Below are positions 1 to 9,313 of a stretch of DNA of 64,000 bases, one piece after another. The notes under the pieces were generated by a model, which was given only the letters and a program-made list of their open reading frames with translations, was not told the origin of the DNA and searched no databases. Origin of the DNA: an uncultured Carboxylicivirga sp. (lineage in GTDB: Bacteria > Bacteroidota > Bacteroidia > Bacteroidales > Marinilabiliaceae); NCBI RefSeq assembly GCF_963668385.1, contig NZ_OY764327.1, positions 4,002,501 through 4,066,500 on the forward strand, read 5' to 3'. The first letter of the stretch is position 1. Each line of letters opens with the position of its first letter. A program made the position numbers and the translations under genes.

Positions 1-1059
1 CAATCCCATTTGCTTTAAGTTATTTCTATTATTCCAACATCTTTCCATTGTTTCGTTTAATAGTTGAGAAGTTGGAGCCGGACAAATAAAACCTGTAATA
101 TTATCTTCTATAAATTCAGCATTACCTCCAACATTAGTTACAACTGATGGCCTACCACATATCATAGCTTCCTGAAGAGAAATTGGATTTCCTTCATGAA
201 AAGATGGTAATACCAGTAAATGATTTAACTTATATATTTCTCTAATATTTTTTACGTGGCCATGAAAATGAATTCTTGATTGCAAATCAAAATATTGTAC
301 TTGTTCTTTTAAATATTTCATATCTGGACCATTACCATATAAATTTAAAGTCCATTCTCGTTTTCTCCATTCTTCCGAATTTAAAACCTGTATAAGCATA
401 GCTTGACCTTTAATATTGACTTCTAATCTAGCAACACAGGCTATGTTTAGTTTATTATCTAAATTTGGAAAAGGAACAATTTCTTTTGATTGAAGATTAA
501 GTGGGCTGGTTAAAACTATAGAGTTAGGTAAATTTTGTAAAATTTGATTTTCAGCTGAGACTTTATTGTATGCTGAGGCAAAAACAATTTTAGCGGCTTT
601 GTTAAATATTCTTCTTGAGTCTTCTATAATATTATAGTTTAGTACATTATAATCGTAATTAAAACGGGCTGTAAGAACAAATGGAATAGATGTACTGGAT
701 AAATAGTTATAGCATTCTTTATCCTCTATTGCATTATAAGTTCCACCTTGATTAACAACAATTACATCGGGATTAATTTCATTTATTTTGTTGAATATAT
801 TATTATTTAATATTTTTTTTATTGTTTTATTATGAACTTTATATAAAAAAGTACTTTTAAAAAGTTTATTATACGGCCTATAATAAATGGTTGCATTTTT
901 CTTTTTAAGTTCATTGATATGGGCAGGTGTGTCATCCCATTTATAGGTAAAAATAGATACCTGAAATCCTTTTTCGATAGCCATTAAGGCTGTTTTATAC
1001 CATAGAACTTCGCTCCCGCCGAATGGAGCTGTCAACGTACTAATGAATACTATTTTCAT
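1..1059 (-). CDS. GT4-family glycosyltransferase, 3' end outside window
   Basis: The reading frame is open from an ATG at 1059 to the window edge, so 353 N-terminal residues are visible and the stop is missing. The N-terminus (KIVFISTLTAPFGGSEVLW) is a GT-B nucleotide-binding start with a Gly-rich loop. The C-terminal half has the GT4 donor-site signature: PSFHEGNPISLQEAM, followed by GRPSVVTNVGGNAEFI. By family it is a retaining sugar transferase using a nucleotide sugar at the cytoplasmic face. It is the last visible gene of the polysaccharide operon, 11 bp after the acetyltransferase gene. The sugar specificity cannot be read from sequence. The GT4 call is firm. Confidence 0.88.
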   Translation of the reverse strand, partial: MKIVFISTLTAPFGGSEVLWYKTALMAIEKGFQVSIFTYKWDDTPAHINELKKKNATIYYRPYNKLFKSTFLYKVHNKTIKKILNNNIFNKINEINPDVIVVNQGGTYNAIEDKECYNYLSSTSIPFVLTARFNYDYNVLNYNIIEDSRRIFNKAAKIVFASAYNKVSAENQILQNLPNSIVLTSPLNLQSKEIVPFPNLDNKLNIACVARLEVNIKGQAMLIQVLNSEEWRKREWTLNLYGNGPDMKYLKEQVQYFDLQSRIHFHGHVKNIREIYKLNHLLVLPSFHEGNPISLQEAMICGRPSVVTNVGGNAEFIEDNITGFICPAPTSQLLNETMERCWNNRNNLKQMGL

Positions 1060-1070
1060 CGAAAAGTTAC

Positions 1071-1679
1071 TTAGTTTGTTTTATGTTGTTTGATTACAAC
1101 TGCCGGTATTCCGTTAGCTAAAGAGAATGGTGGAATGCTTTTAGATACTACACTGTTTGCTCCTATAATACTGCCTTTACCAATAATTACACCTGGTAGA
1201 ATTACACAGTTTGTACTTATCCAAACATCATCTTCAATCATGATGCTTTTTGAAGTACCATAGCTATTTATTCTTTCTTCAACGTCTTCAAAGCATTGAT
1301 CATGACCATTGTTATCTATTATTTGGCAATTGGCAGCAATTAAGCATCTTTCTCCAATAATTATTTCTTTTGTTGCATGAATACATGACCCATGAATACG
1401 TGATGATTTTCCTATTTTCAATAAAGCATTAGGCCTGTCCAAAAGTATTTTAACAGGGTTAAACATATTTAAATGGTAACCATTATTTGAAGAATCAATA
1501 ATAACGTTTTCTTCTAAAATACAACGAGCGGATTCACATATATTAATTATTGGTTTATCATTGAATACAACCCCCTTATTAATGCTTAGAGATTTGTTTT
1601 CATACAATAGTGAAATTTCGTAATCACTTATTTTCTGTTTTATAATAAGATATAATGTATATAGTAGTTTTTTTAACAT
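1071..1679 (-). CDS. Left-handed beta-helix (hexapeptide) acyltransferase
   Basis: This 202-aa protein has a C-terminal hexapeptide-repeat region (about residues 85-195) with the usual I/V-G-x turns, for example IMIEDDVWISTNCVILPG and GKGSIIGANSVVSKSIPP. This ending is typical of WbbJ/maltose-acetyltransferase-like enzymes, which use acetyl-CoA to O-acetylate sugars. The first 80 residues have no recognisable domain. It sits between two polysaccharide-assembly genes with gaps of about 10 bp, so it probably O-acetylates the repeat unit or a precursor. The acyl acceptor is unknown. Confidence 0.85.
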   Translation of the reverse strand: MLKKLLYTLYLIIKQKISDYEISLLYENKSLSINKGVVFNDKPIINICESARCILEENVIIDSSNNGYHLNMFNPVKILLDRPNALLKIGKSSRIHGSCIHATKEIIIGERCLIAANCQIIDNNGHDQCFEDVEERINSYGTSKSIMIEDDVWISTNCVILPGVIIGKGSIIGANSVVSKSIPPFSLANGIPAVVIKQHKTN

Positions 1680-1689
1680 TCTTTATTTC

Positions 1690-2592
1690 TTAAGGGATCT
1701 TTAAAAGTTTTCCGTAATAATTGTCTAGCTCTTTAGGGAAACGAATATTAAGGCCAATACCCGGCATGAAGGTTAATTCTCCAAAGTAAATATTATCGTT
1801 AACTGAATATAAATCAACTCTTACAAATGGAAACTTTGATGATAATATTTCGGCTTTACTAATCATTTCTTTTAAATTTTCGGGTTTGTCGGGAATATTA
1901 TCATATTTGTCAATATTGGGATAGCGAATTGGTAATTCCTTCCAATTATTATCCAAAATAATACCACGTAATTTTTTTTGACGGTTTCCGTACACGCCAA
2001 TGAATTCAATTTTTCCATTAAAGCACCAGAATTTATAATCGACAAGGTCATCATTAAAAGTTTCCATATATTTCTCAATAATGATACGACCTTTAATGTT
2101 TCTGTAACAAAGTTCTCCTTCTTTTTTAAAAAAGTTAGCTTTAACCCAAAAATTCATTAGCCTCTTGTAAATGAACCAGTTGGTATTATCCTTGTCTTTC
2201 ACTATTATATTCCAACCACTAGCATGAGTTGCCTTAATAATAAACTTGTTAGGTAACTGGTTAAAATTAATATCTTTAACCTTATCATAAACGCCATATG
2301 TTGGTATTAAATGTTGTTTTCCTATTTTATTTTTAACATACTCACGTACCGCAAATTTATCGGCATATTTTCCTAAATCATTGGATTGAAATAAATTTAT
2401 CCAATTTAGTTTTTCTAAAAAGGTTTGAGGATTTTTTAAATTTAGTTTATACTTATGTGTTTTAAAAAATTGTCTGGCAAAGTATGTATGACGAAATATT
2501 GGGATAAGAAAAATAAATTTTCTTAAATGATATCTGAATTGTTCTTTGGAAAAAATTACCAACCAATATATCTTTTTTAATAATGATTTCAT
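1690..2592 (-). CDS. TupA-like ATP-grasp protein
   Basis: This 300-aa protein resembles the TupA-like ATP-grasp family found in polysaccharide loci. It has the N-terminal NPQTFLEKLNWINLF block, then ADKFAVREYVKNKIG, then the ATP-binding strand PNKFIIKATHASGWNIIV, and a C-terminal acidic metal-site stretch (VRVDLYSVNDNIYFGELTF) ending in FMPG. The family is named after a protein of teichuronopeptide synthesis and is thought to ligate amino acids to uronic-acid carboxylates. Other members are loosely annotated as glycosyltransferases. The locus encodes uronic-acid precursor enzymes, so a ligase role on a uronic acid is plausible but inferred. Confidence 0.75.
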   Translation of the reverse strand: MKSLLKKIYWLVIFSKEQFRYHLRKFIFLIPIFRHTYFARQFFKTHKYKLNLKNPQTFLEKLNWINLFQSNDLGKYADKFAVREYVKNKIGKQHLIPTYGVYDKVKDINFNQLPNKFIIKATHASGWNIIVKDKDNTNWFIYKRLMNFWVKANFFKKEGELCYRNIKGRIIIEKYMETFNDDLVDYKFWCFNGKIEFIGVYGNRQKKLRGIILDNNWKELPIRYPNIDKYDNIPDKPENLKEMISKAEILSSKFPFVRVDLYSVNDNIYFGELTFMPGIGLNIRFPKELDNYYGKLLKIP

Positions 2593-2624
2593 CTTTGAAT
2601 TTAATATTGAGTAACCTATTTATA

Positions 2625-3398
2625 TTATTTAGAATTACTTGCTTTAAGTAAAGCATAAGATAATCGTAATATACCTTTTAAAAATTTTCCATTTTTTATT
2701 TGAAAAATTCCATCATATTTTAAGTAATCAGTGAAGAAATAATTATACCAATGAATATTTAGTTCTTTGCAAAATACATCAATTTTGTCAAGTTTAGCTT
2801 GAATATCAGTTGTATTAGAACTAATACCTGTGTCATCATGAATCGCGATCAAACTGTCGGTATATTTTTTTTGTAAATTACTGTCTGCAAAGAGAGCAAT
2901 GTTTAAAATGTAATCTGCAGCAATCGGATATTTTCGTTGTAAATATCCTTTTTTCTCAAATATATTGTGTCTATAAATAATTGCTTGTTGACAAATATTA
3001 CTTCTTAATAACTTTTTAATATCGTATTTTCCATCGTATTTCTTCTTGCTATGTTTTAATATGACATTTCCGTATATCATATCAACTTCATCCTGAATAT
3101 TCGTAAGTTCATTATTAAAAAAATCAACTTGAATAATATCATCACTGCCTAATACATATATCCACTTACCTGTACTTCTTTTTATTCCTTTATTTATAGC
3201 ATCATAAATACCTTTATCGGGTTCGGATGTCCATTTTAAATGAGGGTATTTATTAATTATTTCAATTGTATTGTCTGTTGATTGTCCATCGATAATAATA
3301 TGCTCGTATTGAATAGATAAATTATTGAAGATACTTAATATACATTCCTCCAATGTAGTTTCTGAATTAAAAGTGGGAGTTATGATCGATAATAACAT
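2625..3398 (-). CDS. GT2-family glycosyltransferase
   Basis: This 257-aa protein begins with LSIITPTFNSETTLEECI, the GT-A/GT2 nucleotide-binding strand. The IIIDGQSTDNTIEII motif follows, then the metal-binding GSDD near residue 93. GIYDAINKGI is the conserved helix before the DXD motif. The short length and absence of membrane segments indicate a soluble or peripheral cytoplasmic enzyme that adds one sugar to a lipid-linked chain. It is similar in layout to the GT2 gene at 5542-6330 and may be a paralogue. Donor and linkage are unknown. Confidence 0.88.
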   Translation of the reverse strand: MLLSIITPTFNSETTLEECILSIFNNLSIQYEHIIIDGQSTDNTIEIINKYPHLKWTSEPDKGIYDAINKGIKRSTGKWIYVLGSDDIIQVDFFNNELTNIQDEVDMIYGNVILKHSKKKYDGKYDIKKLLRSNICQQAIIYRHNIFEKKGYLQRKYPIAADYILNIALFADSNLQKKYTDSLIAIHDDTGISSNTTDIQAKLDKIDVFCKELNIHWYNYFFTDYLKYDGIFQIKNGKFLKGILRLSYALLKASNSK

Positions 3399-3413
3399 GA
3401 ATTTATTTATTAT

Positions 3414-4559
3414 TTATATTCTCTTATAACAATTAGCTGTTTTTTCGGCAGTATTATGCCATGTGTATTTCTTCAAACGTTCAATGCCTTTGTTTATTAG
3501 TTCATTTTTACTAGTATGATTCGCTTCAAGTACATATTTCAATTTTTCAGTAAAATCATAAACGTCATAAGGATTAAAGTATAATGAAGCATCTCCTGCT
3601 ATCTCCTTAAAAATGGGTATGTTACTTAAGAGAATTGGACATTTTGCATTCATAGCCTCTAATATTGGAAGACCAAATCCTTCTTCTAATGAAGGGAAAA
3701 TGAAAACCTTTGCATTTTTATATAAAGTAAATAATTGTTTGTCGTCAATATTTGATATAAATCTCACTCTTTTATTCAGTTCAACAAATTCTAAGTATTT
3801 CATTTCATATTTTGTGGGAGGAGGTCCGATGCATATTAAGTTTAAATTAAATGCATTAAGTATTTTACGTAATCCATGAAGAATAAAGTAGAAATTTTTA
3901 TATCCACCTCTCGTTCCAACAAATAATATATAAGGTTCCGTATGTTGTGAGGAGTCTATTTTATCTGCGTCAAACATATTGAACCCGTGATGGATTACAT
4001 CAATCTGTTGATCATTTATATTATAATATTTTATAATCTGTTCCTTAGTATATTCTGATATAGCAATTATTCTAGATGCTTTATTAATTACAATTTTCTT
4101 ATTAAGAAATGTATAATCATTTTTCGAATATTCTGGATGATTTTCTTGAATCATATCATGAACAGTAATCACAAATGGTGTTTTGTTTATATAATCTAAA
4201 AAATATGGATCATAAAAAGTTGGGTGAAATATATCAGTTTTATTGTTAAGTAATTGGAGGGCGGTATGTTCTTTATTTTTATTCTGCGAAGAGCTTAAAG
4301 AAATAAAATTAGATGCCAATTTATAAAACCTTCTTTTAGAAGGAAACTCACGTTTTAAAATAAATTTGTCATAATCATCAAACTTAGGCTTTATTGGAAA
4401 ACTCTCATCTTTTAAATAAATGTTATCTGAATATTTAATTGATATACTCGCATTAATATTATCGAATCGATTAAGAGCTTTCCATAATTCAACATGGTAT
4501 CTAGAAATACCTCCTACGTTTTGAGATTCAAAAACCTGATGATCGTATAATATATTCAT
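3414..4559 (-). CDS. GT4-family glycosyltransferase
   Basis: This 381-aa GT-B fold protein has an N-terminal acceptor domain (NVGGISRYHVELWKAL) with DIFHPTFYDPYFL and FVITVHDMIQE. The C-terminal donor domain contains YILFVGTRGGYKNFYFIL and the E-x7-E signature in FPSLEEGFGLPILEAMNAK. This arrangement is typical of WbaZ/mannosyltransferase-like GT4 enzymes. Its start overlaps the stop of the upstream GT2 gene by four bases (ATGA type), so translation is probably coupled. The specific sugar cannot be assigned. Confidence 0.9.
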   Translation of the reverse strand: MNILYDHQVFESQNVGGISRYHVELWKALNRFDNINASISIKYSDNIYLKDESFPIKPKFDDYDKFILKREFPSKRRFYKLASNFISLSSSQNKNKEHTALQLLNNKTDIFHPTFYDPYFLDYINKTPFVITVHDMIQENHPEYSKNDYTFLNKKIVINKASRIIAISEYTKEQIIKYYNINDQQIDVIHHGFNMFDADKIDSSQHTEPYILFVGTRGGYKNFYFILHGLRKILNAFNLNLICIGPPPTKYEMKYLEFVELNKRVRFISNIDDKQLFTLYKNAKVFIFPSLEEGFGLPILEAMNAKCPILLSNIPIFKEIAGDASLYFNPYDVYDFTEKLKYVLEANHTSKNELINKGIERLKKYTWHNTAEKTANCYKRI

Positions 4560-5545
4560 AACATGGTTTTGTTAAGAAGAGGCTTTACCAATAGATTTAA
4601 TAAATAGCTAAGCCTTAAGGCTATGTTTGTTATTAATGCATTTTTAAATAATTTGTCAAGTAAATTAAGATTTACTCGATACATAAAGGAGATGCCAAGT
4701 TTATAGAAATTAATATCCTTTTTCGTGTTGTTTAATTGATTATAATAAGATATAAATTCATTGGTATGCTTATGTTTGAGCATTAAACGCAACAACATTT
4801 CTAAATGGAACTTCCAATATGCTTGACCTCCTGTTTTTATTATTTCATCTTTATGTTTCTCCATTACATATTTATATCCATCGACAGTTCGTTTTGTATT
4901 GGCAGAGATACAATCACCCTGATTAACGTGATATATAAAATGCGGCTCTTCTATTTGATAGGTATTACATATTTTTGATAACCTTATGGAAGTGTCCCAT
5001 TCATCATGCGAAGGAGTTTCTGCATCATTATAATCTATTTCCTCAAACGCTTTTTTTGAGGTTACCATTCCTTGAAACATTGGTCCTGGATGATATAGCA
5101 TTTTTTCATATCCTTTATCTGGAGGGCATTTTAAAAAAGATAAATTAGATTGTATTTTCTGATTGGTTATGTGGTCGTGTTTAATCCAGGTAGAATAGAT
5201 AAATGTATAAGGATTACACTGGGTTGACTTGATTATTTCAGCACATTGGTTTAAATGATCAGGTAACCATTCGTCATCAGAATCATTCAATGCGATCCAG
5301 GGATATTTTGCAGATTTTATACCAACATTCCTTGCTGCTTGCGCACCAATGTTTTTATCAAGCTGGATTAAATTAATCAAAGAGTTGTTTATTGAAGAAA
5401 CAACATCAACGGTTTTATCAGTTGATCTGTCATCAACAATTATAATTTCCTGTATTGGATAACTTTGATTAAAAATAGTATCAAGACTCGTCTTAATTGT
5501 ATGTTCTCTATTATAAACAGGTATGATTACTGAAAATTCAATCAT
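4556..5545 (-). CDS. GT2-family glycosyltransferase
   Basis: This 329-aa protein starts with FSVIIPVYNREHTIKTSLD and has IIIVDDRSTDKTVDVV and the metal-binding NDSDDEW near residue 92. GAQAARNVGIKSAKYPWIA matches the conserved GT2 segment before the DXD motif. A C-terminal extension of about 120 residues lacks a recognisable domain. It overlaps both neighbouring genes by four bases, consistent with a translationally coupled GT series. The enzyme probably adds one residue of the repeat unit. Donor and acceptor are unknown. Confidence 0.89.
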   Translation of the reverse strand: MIEFSVIIPVYNREHTIKTSLDTIFNQSYPIQEIIIVDDRSTDKTVDVVSSINNSLINLIQLDKNIGAQAARNVGIKSAKYPWIALNDSDDEWLPDHLNQCAEIIKSTQCNPYTFIYSTWIKHDHITNQKIQSNLSFLKCPPDKGYEKMLYHPGPMFQGMVTSKKAFEEIDYNDAETPSHDEWDTSIRLSKICNTYQIEEPHFIYHVNQGDCISANTKRTVDGYKYVMEKHKDEIIKTGGQAYWKFHLEMLLRLMLKHKHTNEFISYYNQLNNTKKDINFYKLGISFMYRVNLNLLDKLFKNALITNIALRLSYLLNLLVKPLLNKTML

Positions 5546-6330
5546 AAGGAATTATTTTTTCTAATAATTAAGTTTTTTAACCAACCTGCTAAATATCTCG
5601 GATGGGTTAAAACCATAATAAAATGGTTAATTTTTTTCAGGTATTCTTTTTCAAATAAATAGTAATCAATCCGGTTAAAGTGCTTCTTTCTTATTTCTTT
5701 TGACTCGTTATTGGTTAAGTCTATTTGGGTGATTGAAATTCCATCCAAAAAAAATGAGGCTACCAATTTGTTAATATGTTTAAACTTTCCTCCTTGTTTG
5801 GCAATTTTACAGAATAGATCAAAATCGGATGCTATTTTATATTTTTCATCAAAGGTGAAGTTTCGTTTATCTAAGTATGCCTTGTTGAAGAACATGGAAC
5901 ATTGTACAATACATGTTTTGTATAGTATTTCTCTAATATTTTGGTTTGGGCTTACTTTAAGGTCTTCGTCATTAAACAATAAATTACCATATATTACAGC
6001 ATATTTTGGATTTAAGTCTTCTGCAATATTCTCAAGTACCTTATTATTAGCAATCTTATCACCTCCGTTAATAAATAATAGCCAATCTCCAGATGCAAGA
6101 CTTAAACCCTTATTCATTGCATGATAGATTCCGTTATCTTTTTCTGATATAAATTGATCAATTCGGTTTTTATATTTGTTTAAAATATTAACCGTTTCAT
6201 CTTTAGAATCTCCATCAATAACAATCCATTCAAAATTTTGCCATGTTTGTTCAACTATACTGTCAATGGTACGTTGAATGTTTGCCGATTCGTTGTAACA
6301 AACTGTAATTATCGAGATTTTTTTATTCAT
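5542..6330 (-). CDS. GT2-family glycosyltransferase
   Basis: This 262-aa GT2 enzyme has the N-terminal motif KISIITVCYNESANIQRTID. WIVIDGDSKDETVNIL and GIYHAMNKGLSLASGDWLL precede INGGDK, which takes the place of the usual DXD. The Asn/Gly substitution before the final Asp is common in this small WcaE-like subgroup. It overlaps the downstream GT2 gene by four bases and follows the upstream one after 23 bp. It probably acts on the lipid-linked glycan at the inner face of the cytoplasmic membrane. Specificity is unknown. Confidence 0.87.
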   Translation of the reverse strand: MNKKISIITVCYNESANIQRTIDSIVEQTWQNFEWIVIDGDSKDETVNILNKYKNRIDQFISEKDNGIYHAMNKGLSLASGDWLLFINGGDKIANNKVLENIAEDLNPKYAVIYGNLLFNDEDLKVSPNQNIREILYKTCIVQCSMFFNKAYLDKRNFTFDEKYKIASDFDLFCKIAKQGGKFKHINKLVASFFLDGISITQIDLTNNESKEIRKKHFNRIDYYLFEKEYLKKINHFIMVLTHPRYLAGWLKNLIIRKNNSL

Positions 6331-6353
6331 GTATTACTTTTCCTTCGGAAAAT

Positions 6354-7346
6354 TTATTTGAGTTTAGGTGCATAAAGTAGTTTGTATGTTTTTTTAATAA
6401 AATCATAATCTTCTGTAGAAGATACCTTTAATATGGGGCCTAATAAAAATTGAATATAGGTTTTTGAAACATTCTTATTTTTTGTTAAATTAAGCTTTAG
6501 TCCAGATATAAAATTACTTATTCTGTTTTTATTAAAGGATACGATTTTTAACAGGATATCATATTTAGAAATGATTGAATTAGATATATCAAAGCCTTCC
6601 CACATTCTTTCCCGATACTCAGAGCTTAGTCTTGGAGAAGGAATAAAGTGTTTGAACTTTAATGATTCATCGTACCATAAATCGTATCCTAGAAGTAATG
6701 CCCACTTGCACATTTCAGAGTCATCACCAGCTGTTAGTATTGAACCTTTTCTACCTGTAAGAACGGATTTTACTTCTAAATTCATTACAGTTTCTAATAT
6801 GTTTTTACGTATAATAATACCAGCTCCCCACAAATATCCTCTTTTATTAACAATACCCGAATGTGAGGCCTGTTTGCCAATAGCATAGCCGTTCTCATAT
6901 TTACTAAACCATTCCGGTAGTACGGTATCTGATACAGCCTCTCCTTGTCCTCCAATAGCACCTACATTTAGATGTTTATTTAATAACTCATATGCGTTTT
7001 GAATATAGTGTTCCTCCAACCAATTATCATCATCACAAAATATTATATTCTCGTACTTTGCTTTTGTAACCCCTTTTTTTCTAGCATAAGATAATCCCTG
7101 ATTGGGCTCGTCATAAATGCTAAAAGGTACAGAAAGTTGATATTTACCCCATTCTTTTTTCGCAATAGCAACTGTATTGTCAGAAGAATTATTATTAATA
7201 ACAATAACTTCCCAATCAATTTGCTGCTCTACTTTCTGAAAAGCGATATGCTTTATCGTTTCAGGAAGTCTTAAGGCACTATTGTAGCAGCAGACTATAA
7301 TAGAAATACCATCAGGTTGGTATAAGTAGGAATTGTTGTTTTTCAC
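6354..7346 (-). CDS. GT2-family glycosyltransferase
   Basis: This 330-aa protein has the GT2 start GISIIVCCYNSALRLPETI, the core VIVINNNSSDNTVAIA and the metal-binding FCDDDNW near residue 106. GLSYARKKGV is the conserved helix before it. The middle GAIGGQGEAV and GYLWGAGIIIRK match the acceptor loop of GT2 enzymes related to chondroitin/hyaluronan-type and rhamnosyl transferases. The start overlaps the stop of the gene at 7343-8320 by four bases. The enzyme class is certain. The product linkage is not. Confidence 0.9.
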   Translation of the reverse strand: MKNNNSYLYQPDGISIIVCCYNSALRLPETIKHIAFQKVEQQIDWEVIVINNNSSDNTVAIAKKEWGKYQLSVPFSIYDEPNQGLSYARKKGVTKAKYENIIFCDDDNWLEEHYIQNAYELLNKHLNVGAIGGQGEAVSDTVLPEWFSKYENGYAIGKQASHSGIVNKRGYLWGAGIIIRKNILETVMNLEVKSVLTGRKGSILTAGDDSEMCKWALLLGYDLWYDESLKFKHFIPSPRLSSEYRERMWEGFDISNSIISKYDILLKIVSFNKNRISNFISGLKLNLTKNKNVSKTYIQFLLGPILKVSSTEDYDFIKKTYKLLYAPKLK

Positions 7347-8320
7347 AAAAGTTTTGAAAGTAGATAATTAGTAATCATTTCCGAGTAAATTCTAATGTAT
7401 AACAGAAAAAGTGCTAATCTTCCTCTAACAGTAGATTTTATTTTAATGTATTCTTTTAAAAATATAATAGCTTCATGGAATTTATTTTCATGTGTTTTTA
7501 GAGTTAAATATTTTAAGTAAAAATCATTTTTTAAAGATGCAGGAGTGTAGTACCAACTATCTAAAAAACGTTGAAAAGTTAAGTTGTTTCTTATTTGTGT
7601 AGTTTGATCAGCACTATTCCAAATACCTTTATTGTGAATTCGGTATACTCCCTTTGTATTATTGTCGTAATTTATCCTTCCGTTTTTAGCACATAATATC
7701 CAAATAAACCAATCTCCAAAAGGAATTTCAAATTTATTCCAATCATTAAATCTTTTAATGTTGTAACCTACGAATAGAGCGGAACAAGTGCTCAATCCTA
7801 ATACATTTTCATAAAGTATTTTCTCAAGAGTAATTTCTTGTATAATATCGTTTGGAGTCTCAAATTCTTTTTTGTCCTCAAAATATATTTTATTTTTATG
7901 GAAGGTGGCGGCATATTTGGTATTAGCTTCTAAAAAATCTACTTGCTTTTGCAACTTCAATGGATCTGTCCAATAATCATCACCTTCGCAAGTCGCAATA
8001 TATTTTCCTATAGCTCTAGGAAAATTAAATCTTGGATTCATCCCACTTTTGTAGATGGATTTTTGATTTATTGTTTGATATATTGGTTTTATAATTTGTG
8101 GAAAAAGCTCTTGGTATTTCTTAATTATCTTTTGTGTATTATCAGTTGAGGCGTCATCATGAATAAGAATTTCAAAGGGAAATGTTGTTTCTTGCATTAA
8201 GAAACTATCAATACTTTCTTCAATATAAGCTTCGTGATTATAGCTTAAACAACAGATACTTACAATTGGTTCTTTATTAGTCCAATTTGATATTATTTCT
8301 GCTTCAGTTCTTTCGATCAT
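7343..8320 (-). CDS. GT2-family glycosyltransferase
   Basis: This 325-aa protein has PIVSICCLSYNHEAYIEESI followed by EILIHDDASTDNTQKIIKK. CEGDDYWTDPLKLQKQVDF is a hallmark of a GT2 subgroup common in capsule and O-antigen loci. About 100 C-terminal residues contain no clear transmembrane span. Its start codon directly abuts the stop of the sulfotransferase gene upstream (no intergenic base), so the two are probably translated together. The sugar donor is unknown. Confidence 0.9.
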   Translation of the reverse strand: MIERTEAEIISNWTNKEPIVSICCLSYNHEAYIEESIDSFLMQETTFPFEILIHDDASTDNTQKIIKKYQELFPQIIKPIYQTINQKSIYKSGMNPRFNFPRAIGKYIATCEGDDYWTDPLKLQKQVDFLEANTKYAATFHKNKIYFEDKKEFETPNDIIQEITLEKILYENVLGLSTCSALFVGYNIKRFNDWNKFEIPFGDWFIWILCAKNGRINYDNNTKGVYRIHNKGIWNSADQTTQIRNNLTFQRFLDSWYYTPASLKNDFYLKYLTLKTHENKFHEAIIFLKEYIKIKSTVRGRLALFLLYIRIYSEMITNYLLSKLL

Positions 8321-9313
8321 TTATCCATTGTTTTTTTGATAAAAACGTTTTTTTGCTTCCATATTTAATTTAACACCTTCATTAATCTCTCTATGTATTG
8401 TTTTGGATTCATTGTTTGCAAATTCAAGCAACTCTGTTTGAGAAATATTTTCAAGTTCTTCCCATGAGTTTACTGGAGAATAACCTAACAGGAGCATTTC
8501 GAAATAACAAATTTTTTCAATGATCTTTATTTCAAAATCAGAAAGTTCATTGAGAAACTTATTAGAATTATTTGTTATAACATCTTTAGAAAGATTTGAC
8601 CAGCATTCTTGTTTTTGAGCATTCATGTTTGTTAATTCAGACTCTTTATGTACAAGCATGTCTTCTTCAAACCCAATATTTAGAAACTTTGTAATTTTTA
8701 TTAGCTCCTTTTTCGTGTTTTGAGTTAATAATTCGTATTTCACCAATAAGCTTCTGTTTGATTCTATTAAAAGATAATGATTTTTAAGAAATTGTTGTTG
8801 GTCATTTTTCCAACGTAAGGCAGCTTTATATACACCTCCTTCATGAATTTTAGATTTCTTCCATGATAATGCCATATCTCTTGGGTCTCTCACTAGATAA
8901 ACATATTTAGCAGAATGGAAGTGTTTTTCAAGATAAGGAAAAAACTCATAAGTTGTTATTTCTTTTATAAAGGAATAAGTTTTGTTAAAAGAACGAGCCT
9001 CCTTTTCAAAAAAGTATTTTATAAGCTGGTCAACTTCCCCTACAGGTATGTTCTGCTTTAGTTCATCGAGAGTATATTCGCTATGCCATTTAGAAAAGTC
9101 AATATTGAATAAGTTTAGTGTATCATTTAAAAGTGTTTCCCAATTGTTGTTTTTTTCAAAAGGTAAATATCTAAAATAGTTTCTGGCTAAAGGGTTTATT
9201 ATATGCTTTGTTGCAGGACCTGAAATTAATGAGTGTTTGTTTAATAGTTTTACTATAAAATTACTACCACCTCTTTCGGTACACATTAAGAATGAATATG
9301 AGTGTTTAGTCAT
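8321..9313 (-). CDS. Sulfotransferase (PAPS-dependent), first of two
   Basis: This 330-aa protein has both PAPS-binding elements of the sulfotransferase fold. The 5'-phosphosulfate loop is MCTERGGSNF (residues about 10-19) and the 3'-phosphate motif is LVRDPRDMALSW (about 140-151). LLVKYELLTQNTKKEL matches the later conserved helix. It probably transfers sulfate from PAPS to a sugar hydroxyl of the glycan or its lipid-linked precursor in the cytoplasm. It overlaps the second sulfotransferase gene upstream by eight bases. The two proteins share only motifs, so they are probably not a recent duplication. A cysC gene in the same locus supports the role. Confidence 0.88.
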   Translation of the reverse strand: MTKHSYSFLMCTERGGSNFIVKLLNKHSLISGPATKHIINPLARNYFRYLPFEKNNNWETLLNDTLNLFNIDFSKWHSEYTLDELKQNIPVGEVDQLIKYFFEKEARSFNKTYSFIKEITTYEFFPYLEKHFHSAKYVYLVRDPRDMALSWKKSKIHEGGVYKAALRWKNDQQQFLKNHYLLIESNRSLLVKYELLTQNTKKELIKITKFLNIGFEEDMLVHKESELTNMNAQKQECWSNLSKDVITNNSNKFLNELSDFEIKIIEKICYFEMLLLGYSPVNSWEELENISQTELLEFANNESKTIHREINEGVKLNMEAKKRFYQKNNG

